Shown one piece after another: positions 26,319-34,925 of a stretch of 64,000 bases of DNA. Under the pieces are notes generated by a model. The model was not told the origin of the DNA. It saw nothing but the letters and a program-made list of their open reading frames with translations, and did no database searches. The translations under genes were made by a program, and so were the position numbers. Numbering within the stretch: position 1 is the stretch's first letter; each line of letters starts with the position of its first letter. This stretch comes from Bin55 sp964572845 (GTDB lineage Bacteria; Pseudomonadota; Gammaproteobacteria; Pseudomonadales; Azotimanducaceae). The DNA lies in NCBI GenBank assembly GCA_964572845.1, contig CAZNFX010000009.1:1-64000 (forward strand). Reading direction: 5' to 3'.

Positions 26319-27974
26319 GTGAAAGCACTAGCCGCCTTTGTATTGCTGGTCGGTACTACTCAGCTTCTTCTTCCTACAGAGCTCGATCCAGCGAAGCGCT
26401 ACACAGTAATCTGCGACTACATTGAGGTAGATCTTGATCCACGGTTGGTTTCTATGGGCTATGAACCTGTGCCCGACTCGGAACAACGGAAGAAATTGTC
26501 CACGGCAACAGTTGTAGTTTCAATCGAAACTGAGACCGAGAATGGCGTTGCTCATCTCAAGCAAATTGCTTCAAAGAAGCTGGACAATGGACGAGCTGTT
26601 ATTGCAGGCGAAACGGACGAATCAATGTTCGTGAAGACTTCTATAGTCTCGGGGGAAGAACTGCTCTTGTCTACAAGGTCCGTCATAGCTCCACGAGATG
26701 TAGTGTCGGTTGCCATCGTAGATTACCCCGAACCCTTTCAGCGCGATCGACTGGCCTTGGTTGGCAGCACTAGCTTGGTTAGCGATCCACAGAAAAAATT
26801 TACTGTCTTAGGCAATCTAAGTTCGGTTGAACAGGATCTGTCCGCGACAACCGCCAGCGTAGTTAGCTATGGCGCGGGAACGGTATCGGAGTTTGGCACG
26901 GTTCTGCTCGATGATGGGACCTTTCTGATCGAAGGAGAAGTCGATGGCCCCACAGTTGTAAATATCGAAATTGGTACAGGCGAGGTGGGGTATGGAGCAT
27001 TTTCGCATGCCATTGTAGAGCCCCAAACCGTCATTGGTGTTGTGCCAGACGGTCTTGTACAACATCAGTTACTTGCCACTTCCGGAACGGGTAAACACTT
27101 GCTGCTCATTGAGAGCTGGTTGCTAAGTAAAGACTACCGTGCCTTGGTGGATAAGTACACGTTGGCAGTAGAGGAGCTGCACGCCGAGAGTGACGCGCGC
27201 CGAAAATTGTCGAGCCAGAATCCAGATACGCCACTTAGATCAATTTACGAAACTGACGTATACAAAAAACAGGAGCAATTGTGGGAGAAACTATTGAACT
27301 ACCGCCAAGAAACCGTGAATTCAATGGCTAGAAACGCTGATGATCCGCTTGACCGGCTGCTCGCACTACAGATGAGCACCATTCGCGCTTCCGATGCATT
27401 GCCAATCTTCGACGAGTTAGCTTTGCAGCTGAATGACGATTTGGTTGCCCGCATGGTGAAGCCAGCAAGGGACGAGCTCTTTCGGCAACTGCAAGCTGCA
27501 GCCAACAGACAGAGTCTTGTAGAGGGCGCGCAGGCACCCACATTCAAGCTGCCAAACATGAACGGACACGAGGTCGAACTGTCTGATGCACTAGGAGAGA
27601 ACGAATTGATTCTGGTTGAGTTTTGGGCATCATGGTGCGCACCTTGCGTTGCTAAATTTCCTTATTTATCAGAGATCTACGAAGATTACCATGCGAATGG
27701 ATTTGAAATCGTCACCATATCTATCGACTACACCTATGAAGATTGGAAGAACTCTTCTGCAGATCAAGACTTACCGTGGATAAATTTGGCCGATATTGGC
27801 GGTTTTTCACAAAGTGTGCCCACATCCTATGGGATATTCTTTGTTCCAATGAATTATCTTCTCGACACAAGCGGTTCTGTAGTTCAGAAGAACATTGAAC
27901 CCGATCAACTCCAGAAGCTACTGGCTAATCGATTCGTTACTAGTTCTAAAGGCGCAGCCCAACCGGTGCAGTAG
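26319..27974 (+). CDS. Exported TlpA-like thiol-disulfide protein
   Basis: A 551-residue predicted periplasmic protein with a short N-terminal signal (residues 1-20). Residues 30-395 are beta-rich then helical with no domain I can name. Residues 402-545 are a TlpA/ResA-type thioredoxin domain: APTFKLPNMNGHEVEL, then FWASWCAPCVAKFPYL with Cys440 and Cys443, and the cis-proline region FFVPMNYLLD. It would act as a periplasmic thiol reductant or disulfide exchanger. GTG 26319 is the start: a better-looking ATG two bases earlier runs straight into TGA, and AAGGGG lies eight bases upstream. It is paralogous across its length to the lipoprotein at 34.9-36.8 kb. Confidence 0.82.
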   Translation: MKALAAFVLLVGTTQLLLPTELDPAKRYTVICDYIEVDLDPRLVSMGYEPVPDSEQRKKLSTATVVVSIETETENGVAHLKQIASKKLDNGRAVIAGETDESMFVKTSIVSGEELLLSTRSVIAPRDVVSVAIVDYPEPFQRDRLALVGSTSLVSDPQKKFTVLGNLSSVEQDLSATTASVVSYGAGTVSEFGTVLLDDGTFLIEGEVDGPTVVNIEIGTGEVGYGAFSHAIVEPQTVIGVVPDGLVQHQLLATSGTGKHLLLIESWLLSKDYRALVDKYTLAVEELHAESDARRKLSSQNPDTPLRSIYETDVYKKQEQLWEKLLNYRQETVNSMARNADDPLDRLLALQMSTIRASDALPIFDELALQLNDDLVARMVKPARDELFRQLQAAANRQSLVEGAQAPTFKLPNMNGHEVELSDALGENELILVEFWASWCAPCVAKFPYLSEIYEDYHANGFEIVTISIDYTYEDWKNSSADQDLPWINLADIGGFSQSVPTSYGIFFVPMNYLLDTSGSVVQKNIEPDQLQKLLANRFVTSSKGAAQPVQ

Positions 27975-28085
27975 TCCCTTGATCCGATCCACATTCACAG
28001 GCCAAGTTGGACTCACGCGGACGACAAACTTGGACAAGCCTGACTTGCAGACCGACATTGATAGCCGTGTAGGGAAATACTTGGC

Positions 28086-28835
28086 ATGAATTGCCTTCGA
28101 TCGATCCCAATTCTGAGTATCTCTGCGTTACTAACTACCGGAAATATACTCGCCACCGATGAAGCGAATCGATCGGAGCGCGAACAAGACGACAATGAAC
28201 AGGTTGTGTACATCACGACCGAACACTTCGATTTTGAGGTTTTGGATTCTGACTTGCCCGTCCTCCTTGACTTTACGGCGGAATGGTGTGGACCATGCAG
28301 GATTCTCGATCCTGTGGTTGAGTCTCTAATGCCCGAAATGTCGGGACGTGCAAAGGTGTACAAAGTTGACACCGACGATTCTCCCGAGTTGGCCAAGAAT
28401 CTCAATGTGTCCCAATTGCCTACCGTCATATTTTTCAGAGACAGTCAAGAAATACATCGAACTTCAATTCTTCAGCCCAGAGAGTTTTTTGTTCTCTATC
28501 TGGAGGGATTGATTCGCGGCGACTCAAAGTGGGAGATTGCGACCAAGTTGCTCGCCGAAGACTGGTTTCGTCGCCATTTCATCTTGAAAGAAGGAGTAGG
28601 GGTCATTGGAGAGACTCTAAAACACTATCCTGGCCTCCTGCTTGATGAACTCGAAAATGGTCAAACTCCTCTTTCAGTGCTTCTGAATTATCCAGGGGCA
28701 TTGTCAGGATACAACCGAATCGGGCTGCTCGACTTAGCTATGGACCAAGGCCCAGTGCTCGCTACAAGCGATCTAGTGGGGCTTGGGAGGTGCGAAGAGT
28801 TCAAAGAATTAGTGAAAAAGACCCAGAGTCCCTGA
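28086..28835 (+). CDS. Exported thioredoxin with ankyrin-like tail (5' part)
   Basis: A signal-like N-terminus (residues 1-20) precedes a thioredoxin domain at about 35-135 with the active site EWCGPCRIL and cis-proline region QLPTVIFF. Then comes an ankyrin-like segment (ENGQTPLSVLLN near residue 197). The frame closes at TGA 28833 just after CEEFKELVKK, but the ankyrin pattern continues at once in the -1 frame; see the next entry. The full protein would be about 355 residues. It may be a natural frameshift, a recent mutation, or a base-calling error in the run of five A at 28815-28819. It is downstream of and co-directional with the TlpA-like gene. Confidence 0.75.
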   Translation: MNCLRSIPILSISALLTTGNILATDEANRSEREQDDNEQVVYITTEHFDFEVLDSDLPVLLDFTAEWCGPCRILDPVVESLMPEMSGRAKVYKVDTDDSPELAKNLNVSQLPTVIFFRDSQEIHRTSILQPREFFVLYLEGLIRGDSKWEIATKLLAEDWFRRHFILKEGVGVIGETLKHYPGLLLDELENGQTPLSVLLNYPGALSGYNRIGLLDLAMDQGPVLATSDLVGLGRCEEFKELVKKTQSP

Positions 28836-29152
28836 ATCGACCGGATGCCGATGGTAACACTCCCTTGTACACAGCTGTCTTGAATGCTCCTGTACTCAAG
28901 GACGGAGGTTGCCTAACCGACGTTGTTGAAGCTGGAGCCGTTCGTGAGCTTCCCGATCATATTAGAAACTCGCTTGGTCGCGCGGTAGCCGTTGAATACG
29001 ACAACAAGTTGCTTCAGGAAATCCTTACACGGGTATGGAAGTCCGAGTCGGACGATAGGGAGTTGGGTGCTGGTTGGAGAGCGTTCTACCGTCCTATGGC
29101 TTTAATGATTGACTTGAAGAAAGACGATCTCCTGGCGGGGTGGTCTAAGTGA
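28815..29152 (+). pseudogene. -1 frame ankyrin tail of the thioredoxin gene
   Basis: Reading on in the -1 frame from the A run at 28815-28819 gives KDPESLNRPDADGNTPLYTA, a textbook ankyrin repeat that begins in the previous frame as CEEFKELVKK. It runs about 110 more codons to 29152. The junction is G AAA AAG in the zero frame, a shift-prone site in bacteria (AAA-AAG slips -1). The same result would come from loss of one A from a run of six. No clear stem-loop or upstream Shine-Dalgarno stimulator was identified. Whether full-length protein is made is open. Confidence 0.6.
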
Positions 29153-29715
29153 GTAAATGAGATCTGTGGATGTACCGTAGTATGAGTTGGAATACTCGCC
29201 TTGGACTAGTACTCTCAGCTTGTGGTAACACGATTTCACACTTTGATCGTAGATAGGTCCATCAGTACACCTTTTTGGGCATCAGTGGCAGACCTGAGTC
29301 TTGTTTCAATTATCTCTCTAATTACTCTACTGCCCGACTATATTGACGTGACAAAGTTTTGGTAATGGAGAGTCTTGCATCCAATGCCAGCCGACACACC
29401 ACAGGAATGGCAAGTCCCTTTGGACCGAAACTCTCTACCGCGACATCGCCCAAGAATTCGAAAATTTTTGAATTGAGAGTTTGTTTTAATTGAGAAAATT
29501 CATGGCTCTTTCTACTATGCTTCTTGCTACAGCAAGAGTGCCAACTAGAAACTCAAGGTCCCGTGCTGCTAATCTACGAGAACGACCAAGATGAAGAGAG
29601 CCGACGACACTATTGGCGCATCTAGAGATATGCCCATCCCGATTACGCCTAGGTACTATCACGGAGGTAGTGCACCGTTCGAGGTGTCTTAGCCCATTCA
29701 GGAGCATTTTCAGGT
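29153..29715. other. Gap, no supported gene
   Basis: About 560 bases without a convincing gene. There is a near-palindromic AT-rich stretch, AATTCGAAAATTTTTGAATT, at about 29456-29475. The only longer reverse frame (29486-29725) is arginine-rich and matches nothing I know. Promoter elements for the gene at 29716 are expected but not certain. Confidence 0.4.
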
Positions 29716-31608
29716 ATGGATTCACAAGTAGCTAAACAATCCCGTCTTCCCCTTCAGCTCCTATTGGGCATTGCGGTAGGCGGAGTAGCCGCGGCCGCAG
29801 TCATTTTGGGAGGCTTGTACCTTGCCCATGGCAAGGACCTTTGGTTTAACGATGGACGTTCAGTAGCTACGAACGGAGAAATAGTTGACGCATTTAGCAA
29901 GACCGATAGTGTTGATGCCTCCCGATTGAAGAGATCAGGTGACGATGGACATTTAGAAGATCTATTAAGTCACCTTGGCAATTTTGGTCTTTCACTAGCT
30001 CTGCATGAAGCATTGGAACACACTAACGAAGAACAGCTCCAGAGTCTCTTTGAAGAGTCGCAATTGATGAAACAGACTAGCCGCAGGCAGCTAGTACAGC
30101 AGACAATCTTTCGCAGGTACGCTTCGTTCAATCCTGAGAGTGCCGTCAAACAGATTTCGAACATGCCGAGGCTCCAACAGAGAGACTTCTTGGAAACAGT
30201 CTTCGGCGAATGGGCACTTTCGCACCTCAACGACGCCGTAGCTGGCGCAAAACGGCTGGACGGCCCCCAAAAACTTGCTGCACTCCGCGGCATCCTGGAA
30301 TCTCGTGATGACCTCTCCGATGCTGTTCGCATAGAGATCGGCCGCCAACTTGGCAATGAACTTGTAGCTCGGAAAATGGTGTATCAGTCAAATACCTCCG
30401 AAGCAACTGAGGAACCGGAATCGGCTTGGGACACACTCATCGGAGACGACTTGCTCGATACGGCTCAAACAGGAACGCTCATTCAAGTCGCTGAAGCGTG
30501 GATTGCAAAGGACGGACTCTCCGTCTTGGGCAAGATAAGTAACACGCTCACGGCCAAGACACCAAAGACCGCGGTATTGACTTCGGTCATTCACAATCTT
30601 GTGCAGGCTGATGCACAGGCTGTGTTCGATTTTGTTCGGACAATGGAGAACGATACCCGCAACACGTTGATCGTAAACGTAGTAGAGGCATGGGCACGAC
30701 TGGATCCAAAGTCGGCCCTAGCGGCAGTGCAGTCTGTGGAGTCCAAAAGCTTGCGTCGTTCCTTGGAAGACAGCGTAGCTTCAACTTGGGGAAGTACCGA
30801 CCCCCGACACGTGATGGATAGCCTGGATCTGCTACCAGAATATGCTCAAGATACAGCGATGAGCTCTGCAATTGCCTCTCTGGCACAAACTGCCCCAGAA
30901 GAGGCTGCTAATCTCATGGCAAGTATGGATGGTTCAGAGCAAAGGCTGATAACAGCATTCGAGGTCTTGAGTGAATGGGCGAATACTGACCCACAGGCAG
31001 CACTTGAATGGACTCTCAATAATCCAGAAGTTGAAGACCTGCAAACCACTCTACTTCCTTCCATACTGTATCAGGTGGCCGAAAAGGACTCACAAATTGC
31101 TATTGGCATCGCACGTCAACAGCCCCTGGGAGAAAATGGAGTCGGAATGGAAGGGCAGGTGCTTGCCAATGTTGCCTTTAAGGATATCGACAAGGCACTT
31201 GCATTGCTGTCCCAAGTCCGTGAAGGTCCCACATTGAATTATGCGGTCAGCTCGATTGGACGAGCAATGTTACAAATTGACGACGTCAGTCAAGTTTGGG
31301 GACTAGCGCAAAAGCTCCCGAAATCACAGCGTCAAGATTACTATCGATCGATCGTGGATTCGTGGGCTGCACGTGATGGGACTGAACTTTATGCGTCTAT
31401 CGAGAGTCTTCCATCAAATGAGATTAAGTCGTACGCAGCATTAAAGCTAATTTCCTTTAACCAGTGGTCTCGGTATTTGGACGAAGATGAGGTCAACGAT
31501 GTTCGAACTTACTTGAATGAACAAGATGCAAGGAAGGTTGAGTCGTTCACACAAGTAACTGGTCTCAGGGTAGGAGAGGAATTCAAAGCTCGTGCTGGTG
31601 CCAAGTAG
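29716..31608 (+). CDS. Membrane-anchored helical-repeat protein (paralogue 2)
   Basis: A 630-residue paralogue of the protein at 23.4 kb, with the same layout: a membrane segment at about residues 12-36, a linker, and a long helical-repeat region from about 80 to 620. Repeats carry W-A-x-x-D-P-x-x-A-L cores (VEAWARLDPKSALAAV, LSEWANTDPQAALEWT). The best shared block is residues 161-205 (TVFGEWALSHLNDAV, KLAALRGILESRDDLS). The unique C-terminal tail of paralogue 1 is absent. A GGAG lies about ten bases before the ATG. Function unknown; the membrane anchor and solenoid suggest a periplasmic scaffold. Confidence 0.75.
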   Translation: MDSQVAKQSRLPLQLLLGIAVGGVAAAAVILGGLYLAHGKDLWFNDGRSVATNGEIVDAFSKTDSVDASRLKRSGDDGHLEDLLSHLGNFGLSLALHEALEHTNEEQLQSLFEESQLMKQTSRRQLVQQTIFRRYASFNPESAVKQISNMPRLQQRDFLETVFGEWALSHLNDAVAGAKRLDGPQKLAALRGILESRDDLSDAVRIEIGRQLGNELVARKMVYQSNTSEATEEPESAWDTLIGDDLLDTAQTGTLIQVAEAWIAKDGLSVLGKISNTLTAKTPKTAVLTSVIHNLVQADAQAVFDFVRTMENDTRNTLIVNVVEAWARLDPKSALAAVQSVESKSLRRSLEDSVASTWGSTDPRHVMDSLDLLPEYAQDTAMSSAIASLAQTAPEEAANLMASMDGSEQRLITAFEVLSEWANTDPQAALEWTLNNPEVEDLQTTLLPSILYQVAEKDSQIAIGIARQQPLGENGVGMEGQVLANVAFKDIDKALALLSQVREGPTLNYAVSSIGRAMLQIDDVSQVWGLAQKLPKSQRQDYYRSIVDSWAARDGTELYASIESLPSNEIKSYAALKLISFNQWSRYLDEDEVNDVRTYLNEQDARKVESFTQVTGLRVGEEFKARAGAK

Positions 31609-31813
31609 ACGGAGGCCCAACGAACTGGCTGGCGTCCCACTTGATTTGTATGAAGTTGCCTCAGGCGCCGCCGATTACCACTCCGGAGTCTTTCGTTAGG
31701 AGGGCGACCAAAAAACCAAGCGTGGAACGAACTTACAACTCAGTGGAAATACAGCAGCAATGCGTGGAGAGGTTGAGTTTGCACAAGCCTATCTTATCCT
31801 GGTTGGGTTCACA

Positions 31814-32458
31814 TCAATCTGAGGTCCTACGAAATTTCGATCGAAAATTTCTGACATCGATGCTCCCCCAGCACTTCTGTGTCAACTGTGCACCTTTAGG
31901 GGGAAAACAGGCATGAATTACCTTAATGCCTCTTGTATCGAGAAACTCGGCGACAGGTACAAAGTCTCGGTCAGACGAAACAAGCACGGCAATGTCGTAG
32001 TTGTCTGCCCAAGCAAGACTGATCATGTCCGTGGCCATTCGTACATCGACACTCTTTTCTTCAGTCCCTCTCATGTCAGCTCCACAGTGTGCACATGTAC
32101 CTACTTCTTGGTGGCACGCAGGACATACCGGCGGCGACCTCTTTCTTTGGCGGGGAACCATTGAGACGTTTACTCCAGCGAAGATGTCTAGCACCGTCGT
32201 AGCCCATTTGAGCAACTTCGCATCTCTATTGGGATCGTAGGAGCCGTAGAAATTCAGTCCTTGATACTCTGCTATAGCTTGGTTATCAACCACTTCAATT
32301 GCAGCTTGCGCAAGTACCTTGCCAATAAGTTTCCAGTCGGTGCGAAAGTTTCGGTCAAGTTCACGCATCGAGAGCGAGAAGTTCCAGAAGTCAACGAAGA
32401 CTTTGACACGATTGCGTGGAGTATGACGGGATAAATCGTCTGTACTAGCAAAGCTCAT
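31814..32458 (-). CDS. NYN-domain (PIN-like nuclease) protein with zinc ribbon
   Basis: A 214-residue protein of the NYN/LabA-like family, predicted PIN-fold ribonucleases acting on RNA. The acidic first strand KVFVDFWNFSLSM (residues 18-30) supplies the Asp and Asn of the active site. VDVRMATDMISLAW and AVLVSSDRDFVPVAEFL provide further conserved acids. An insert near residues 112-126 carries two CxxC pairs (CPAC, CAHC), a probable zinc ribbon. An 8-9 base hairpin sits immediately before its start codon. It stands alone, divergent from hipB. Target unknown. Confidence 0.82.
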   Translation of the reverse strand: MSFASTDDLSRHTPRNRVKVFVDFWNFSLSMRELDRNFRTDWKLIGKVLAQAAIEVVDNQAIAEYQGLNFYGSYDPNRDAKLLKWATTVLDIFAGVNVSMVPRQRKRSPPVCPACHQEVGTCAHCGADMRGTEEKSVDVRMATDMISLAWADNYDIAVLVSSDRDFVPVAEFLDTRGIKVIHACFPPKGAQLTQKCWGSIDVRNFRSKFRRTSD

Positions 32459-32465
32459 AGAAATT

Positions 32466-32488
32466 CAGGGACGCGTAAAGCGTCCCTG
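32466..32488 (-). promoter_or_regulatory. Hairpin just upstream of the NYN start codon
   Basis: AGGGACGC and GCGTCCCT form a perfect 8-base stem (9 with a closing C-G pair) with a five-base loop. On the transcript of the NYN gene it ends eight bases before the AUG and occupies the place of a ribosome binding site. It lacks a U tract, so it is not a typical terminator in that direction. A translational control element, possibly cleaved by the RNase-like product, is an inference. Confidence 0.4.
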
Positions 32489-32773
32489 GGGTATTTAGAA
32501 TCGAACTCTGTGATCCCTATCTGGGTAGATGTTCGATGGGTCGTAATGAAGTAAATTATAGCTAAATCAGCTACGAATGTGCCCCCAACTTAGTTATTTT
32601 GCACCTCGGGTACAGAATTGTTGAGTTGCCACATATCAATGAGGAATAACACCTACGACATCAGGCGAATCCAATAACGTGTGGCAGTCTTGAAAGTCAT
32701 ATAATACCTAATATTTAGCGTGTTATTTTCGTTTTCATACAATTTATAGTGTATTGAACAAAAATTGAATGCC

Positions 32774-33136
32774 ATGAAATTCCCTAGCGTCAAGCGTATA
32801 ACCAAAAATCTTGGAGAAAACGTACGTGTCGCTCGTCTCAGGCGACGATGGTCCCAGAAGGACCTAGCGGTCAAGATAGGAGTGTCGGTAGGTACAGTGC
32901 AACGTGTAGAGTCCGGAGACCCTGGGGTAGGTATAGGAACCATAGTCACGATCTTCTATATGTTTGGATGTCAGCGTCAAATCTCAGACGCTCTGGATCC
33001 TACGAAAGATGAACTAGGACTCGCTGCTGATCACTTCCACCTTCCTAAACGCATTCGTTCAGCTCGACGGGTCGGTCCTTCTGGCGATCACCCACCCGAT
33101 GAGAACGGCGTACCCGAGGACGTAGTCTCTTTCTAA
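32774..33136 (+). CDS. hipB: XRE-family antitoxin, HipB-like
   Basis: A 120-residue regulator with an N-terminal helix-turn-helix of the Cro/C1 type (residues 12-65: RVARLRRRWSQKDLAVKIGVSVGTVQRVESG) and a Pro-rich C-terminal tail. Its TAA overlaps an ATG as TAATG, the start of the downstream hipA-like sequence, the classic HipBA layout. I chose ATG 32774 over TTG 32765. HipB normally binds the operator and neutralises the kinase HipA. The AT-rich region before it includes TATAAT at 32700-32705. Because the hipA gene is broken, the regulator may be an orphan. Confidence 0.85.
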   Translation: MKFPSVKRITKNLGENVRVARLRRRWSQKDLAVKIGVSVGTVQRVESGDPGVGIGTIVTIFYMFGCQRQISDALDPTKDELGLAADHFHLPKRIRSARRVGPSGDHPPDENGVPEDVVSF

Positions 33137-33888
33137 TGGAGATCTAGAGAAGAGTTCGAATCATCTTAAGCGAATCTCAGCATGTCGTCGGGGAGTTCAT
33201 TTTTGAAGAGAGAGGCAACCGACAAAGTTCCGCGTTCCGATACGAGAACGAGTGGTTGGAAAACCCTATTTCATTCGCCTTGTCGCCGAGTATGGAGTTG
33301 ACTAGCCGATGGCATTACTTTGGTGGAAAAGGACGCGAATGTCTTCCCGGGCCTCTGTCTGATGCTGGACCAGATAACTGGGGAAGAAACGTACTTCAGA
33401 CTGCAGCCGACCGTCGACTGAATGAGATTGATCTGCTCTTAGCGACGAACGACCGAACAAGGATGGGGGCGTTGAGGTTCATTGACGAAGCAGGTGCAAT
33501 TAGGTCCACTTTTGAAGACTCAGTACCAAGGTTAGTTGCACTTTCTGATCTACGACGCATTAACCTGGAATTTGAAAGAGGTAAAAGAGATTTAGCTTTT
33601 CTAGCTCGCCAACTACAAGGAACAGGAGGCAGCTTGGGCGGCGCGAGACCAAAATCTGCACTCCTTGACGGCAAACACTTGGCGATTGCGAAATACACCT
33701 CCGATCGAGACACTATGCCAGTTGAGCGTGTAGAAGTCGCTACGCTCAATCTAGCAAGAGAAATTGGGATTAGGGCATCAAGAGCACGACGGGAGTTGGC
33801 CCGTTCAGCTTTTCCTGTCGTAATCATCAGTAGACTTGCCGACGCGGAGACAAACGCGTGCACTACGTCTCTGCGAAGAGCTTTCTAG
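33136..33888 (+). pseudogene. hipA: HipA-like kinase toxin, N-terminal part, disrupted
   Basis: The natural start, ATG 33136, overlaps the hipB stop. The fourth codon is TAG (33145-33147). Beyond it the frame encodes the HipA N-terminal subdomain (RRVRIILSESQHVVGEF, then ERG and a SAFRYENEWLENP segment) and the ATP-binding region with TGGSLGGARPKSAL, the HipA glycine-rich signature. Near 33837 a one-base loss moves the reading to a different frame, where the sequence continues as RRGDKRVHYVSAKSFLGL. With both lesions no full kinase can be made by normal translation. HipA kinases phosphorylate glutamyl-tRNA synthetase or related targets; this copy is presumed dead. Confidence 0.8.
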
Positions 33889-34388
33889 GATTGCAGAGCG
33901 ATCAGGAAACGGCTTACTACACTGACCTAACTATCGCAATGAGACGGCAGTGCGGGAATAGCGAGCAAACTATTGCCGAATTGAAGGAATTGTTTCAAAG
34001 AATACTGTATACGATTCTCGTTTCCAATAACGATGACCACTTGAAAAACCACGGTTTTCTTTATTCAGGCAATGAGCGATGGCAGCTGTCGCCGGCCTTC
34101 GACATCAGTCCTCATCCGTTTCGTCACGCTCAGCTCAAGACCGGCATCACTGAATCAAGCGGCTTTGCAGCATCCGTCGAGGCTGCAATTGAAGCGGCAT
34201 ATCTCTTTGAGATTGATGAGTCTAAAGCAGCCTCAATGGCATTCAACATGGCACAGACAATCATAGGTAGATGGAGGCGCATTTGTGAAGAAACCGGAAT
34301 GTCGCGTCGTGAATGCGACATGTACACTCCTGCATTTGACAATTCAGAGACCAAGTTCGCACTGAACTTGGATCGATCAGTCTATTGA
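33858..34388 (+). pseudogene. hipA: HipA-like kinase toxin, C-terminal part
   Basis: This frame carries the catalytic half of HipA: HYVSAKSFLGL, then the catalytic loop VSNNDDHLKNHGF (about residues 55-67) and the metal-binding LSPAFDISP (about 75-83). The catalytic residues remain recognisable, so the damage is recent or the break is an assembly error. Its ATG/GTG near 33857 is probably not a real start. Joined to the preceding piece it gives a HipA of ordinary length near 415 residues. Confidence 0.8.
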
Positions 34389-34925
34389 GTCTAATTGTGT
34401 GTTCCACTTGGTAAGTGTTTCCTTGCCGCGTTGGCCGAGGCAGTGATGACGAAGATAGAACGACGTATGTCCAATCCAGTTTCTAAGGGTGTGCCAAAGG
34501 TCGGCGCATAGACAGTGTTGAACTTCTTGCGATTGGTGGGGACTCGCTCCCAGTCTGTCTTCATTGGTACCGATTTCCGTTGTCAGTATTTGACGCAGCA
34601 GTACTGTTGATTCGGTGCATTATGGCGAGGAGAAAAATCGTGGCCAAACGCACAACATCACGGCAGCAAAGGCACCAATCCACATCCAAGTCAAGGCGAG
34701 AGCTACCTTGCTTTTGTCGCGTTAAGTCAAAGGAACGATAGCATGCAGGAGGAGCGAGTTGGACGTACTAGCAGATATCTTTTGCGGGAAGTCGACCAAG
34801 AACTAAAGAATAGAGAGTACGGTTAATTCGGAACTGGTGAACGAACAAACACAGCGGAATTTGATTGGCAATTTCCGATGACATGTTCTCCTACAGGTAG
34901 TCCGGTATGAGGCACAGAGTGTGTT
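34389..34925. other. Gap after hipA, no firmly supported gene
   Basis: Two short frames are present but match nothing I know: a reverse frame at 34391-34564 (57 residues, ATG start) and a forward arginine-rich frame at about 34621-34740. Neither has a convincing ribosome site. The region may be decayed sequence between the broken HipBA module and the next lipoprotein gene. Confidence 0.35.

Noticed and set aside
31641..31916. Forward 91-residue frame between paralogue 2 and the NYN gene
   Set aside because: Runs antisense into the NYN gene and shows no coding features of its own.
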